NCBI RefSeq assembly: GCF_048771995.1 | Contig: NC_133030.1 | Location: 42,532,001-42,596,000, forward strand | Reading direction: 5' to 3' | From: Taeniopygia guttata | Taxonomy: Eukaryota; Chordata; Aves; Passeriformes; Estrildidae | DNA: 64,000 nucleotides | Shown here: positions 37,200 to 64,000 of the stretch, piece by piece | How positions within the stretch are numbered: position 1 is the stretch's first letter | Layout: each line of letters begins with the position of its first letter | Program-made: the position numbers and the translations under genes | The notes under the pieces: model-generated | The model's input: only the letters and a program-made list of their open reading frames with translations | The model's database searches: none | What the model was told of the DNA's origin: nothing

Positions 37200-37720
37200 T
37201 AAAGGTTACGTACAGGCAAGGGCTGCCCCGCTGGCAGGCGAGGGCTCTGCAATGGTTGGCACCAGCCACGGCGTACACACACGGAGCAGCAGGCAGCCCC
37301 GCGGCGGGCCGTGCCCGGGGGCGGGCCGGGCGGCGGGGCGGGGCGGGGCGGTGCTGGCCCGGCCGGGCCGTCGGGGCTCGGCGGCGGCGCGGCGGCCCCG
37401 CCCGCAGGCGGGGCGGGCAGAGGAAGTGGCCCGGGGAGGCCGGAAGCGGCGCTGACGAGGGGCTGGCGGAGCGGGCGCTGGCTGGTGAGCGGGGTCGTGG
37501 AGGGGCCCGGCGGCAGGCTGCGCGTCTGGGGTGGTGAGGGCAGATTTCCCGGCTTTTCCCGGTGAAGCTGGGAGGGGTCGGGCAGAAGCAGCGGCGTCTC
37601 CCTAGAGGAGGGAGTCGGTGCGGCCGGGTCGCTGAGGACTAAGGGAGGCGGCCTGCTGCAGTGGGTAGTGCAGCGGGCTGGAGGTGCGGGTGTTTCTGAG
37701 CCCGGGGGGGAGGGAAATCC
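37200..37720 (+). promoter_or_regulatory. GPATCH2L: CpG island promoter of GPATCH2L
   Basis: The only strong CpG island in the window. It contains overlapping GC boxes (ggggcggggcggggcgg near 37,335-37,351) and ETS-type sites AGGAAGTGG at about 37,421-37,429 and CCGGAAGC at about 37,440-37,447. There is no TATA box. A consensus 5' splice site (CTG|GTGAGC) follows at 37,484/37,485. This is the usual architecture of a broadly expressed vertebrate promoter; transcription most likely begins near 37,400-37,450. Confidence 0.85.
37430..37484 (+). other. GPATCH2L: GPATCH2L exon 1 (5' untranslated)
   Basis: The start is approximate, placed at the ETS motifs. The end is set by the donor gctg|gtgagc. 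It has no ATG. The intron to the coding exon is about 0.9 kb. Confidence 0.6.
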
Positions 37721-38132
37721 CACGCCTGCAAGACACGGGTAGGGAGAGGGGTGTTGTGAGATGAGGGGTTTGGCCAGGACTTTGGGATTGACACACTGAC
37801 AGCCCTGAGGTGTAGGGATGGTATTTTTCGGCAGTAGGAGTTGGGGCTTGGTCTCCTACACCCTATTCTAAGGAGCCAGGGTCCCGCGCGCCTTGCTTTA
37901 CATCTGAAGTGATGCTGGCTTGCAAACTACCTGTTTCACCATCTGTTTTACTCCCAGCTTTGCTGCTTGTCTACTTTTTGGAAGACTCAATCTGTTTGTC
38001 AAGCAGGCTGATCCTTCTCTGTTGCTTCACTGATGCCAGGTAGCACAAACTAGTTGCCGGCTTCATACCCTTTGGGATATGTAATTAAGCATGCTGCTTC
38101 AACACAAAAGATGAACCTCAAGGCCTTTTCAG

Positions 38133-38275
38133 ACACAGAGCACTCAACCCAACTGCTGCAGTAGCGAGAGATCTGTGCCACCATGGCTAGAAGAGGGATT
38201 TAACCCTTGCCAAAAGAAGTGTTAGCCCAGGAAGTGGCAGTTGTTCTGCATTGGGTGCTCCCAGGTAACTTCAAA
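38133..38275 (+). other. GPATCH2L: Possible alternative 5' UTR exon in intron 1
   Basis: A pyrimidine-tract acceptor (ggccttttcag at about 38,122-38,132) is followed within 150 bp by two donor-like sites (CCAG|GTAACT after 38,264 and CAAA|GTAAGT after 38,275). The segment would carry an ATG in a full Kozak context (gccaccATGG, ATG at 38,183-38,185) opening a six-codon uORF that ends at 38,203. Speculative without transcript data. Confidence 0.25.
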
Positions 38276-38384
38276 GTAAGTGTCTTAATTCCTTTAATGT
38301 TACAAAGGGTATAGCGTACTACAGTCCAGAAATGTGTTGGTAGCAGTATTTGTGTCTGGTGCTAATTGCTGTCATTTTTAGTAG

Positions 38385-63958
<25,574 letters not shown>

Positions 63959-64000
63959 TAGTCTTGCCCCTTTTGAGCAAAGCACCTTAGGCAAAGGTAG

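Noticed and set aside
37199..37723. 174-codon Pro-rich minus-strand frame over the CpG island, and GC-rich plus frames of 84-116 codons
   Set aside because: GC-rich DNA has few stops; the region is the GPATCH2L promoter and exon 1.

Overview
The window is a piece of a bird nuclear chromosome. It is AT-leaning and sparse in genes, with long introns bounded by GT..AG sites. The only recognisable transposons are CR1-type LINE relics plus one LTR of a familiar avian ERVL-like type. There is no sign of bacterial gene organisation, and almost all of the many short ORFs are chance.

The one gene supported by the sequence is GPATCH2L, on the plus strand. It has a CpG-island promoter at about 37.2-37.7 kb, a non-coding first exon ending at 37,484, and eight sequential coding exon positions from 38,394 to 63,938. 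All junctions keep one reading frame, and the 3' end (roughly the last 55 codons by comparison with the mammalian length) lies beyond the window. The translation gives a nuclear-looking protein with two strong basic clusters in exon 2 and a third in exon 9. No G-patch domain is seen in the visible part. Between exon 6 and exon 8 there are two alternative exons (40 nt at 52,216-52,255 and 55 nt at 52,308-52,362). Both convert phase 2 to phase 0 and they lie only 52 nt apart, which is the architecture of a mutually exclusive exon pair. This is the best finding in the window.

Layout: 1-37.2 kb is intergenic. By human synteny recalled from memory, IFT43 should lie further upstream and ESRRB downstream, but neither is visible here. 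This segment holds several islands whose texture (CpG retained in AT-rich surroundings, dense homeodomain-type motifs, no repeats, broken ORFs) suggests conserved non-coding elements: about 7.6-8.2, 19.7-20.1, 23.7-23.9, 25.6-25.9, 29.5-29.85 and 33.9-34.55 kb. It also holds ancient CR1 relics at about 0.86-1.08 and 21.25-21.4 kb. A CR1 reverse-transcriptase fragment followed by a long A/C-rich low-complexity block (36.2-36.93 kb) sits just upstream of the promoter. 37.2-64 kb is GPATCH2L; its introns contain a CR1 3' relic (39.96-40.32 kb), an antisense solo LTR (42.43-42.98 kb), an antisense CR1 (61.56-62.27 kb), small tandem duplications, and two AT-rich segments that look like conserved elements (46.9-47.15 and 50.17-50.53 kb).

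I found no evidence of a wholly new biological system. Conservation statements are judgements from sequence texture and remembered family sequences, because no alignment or search could be run.
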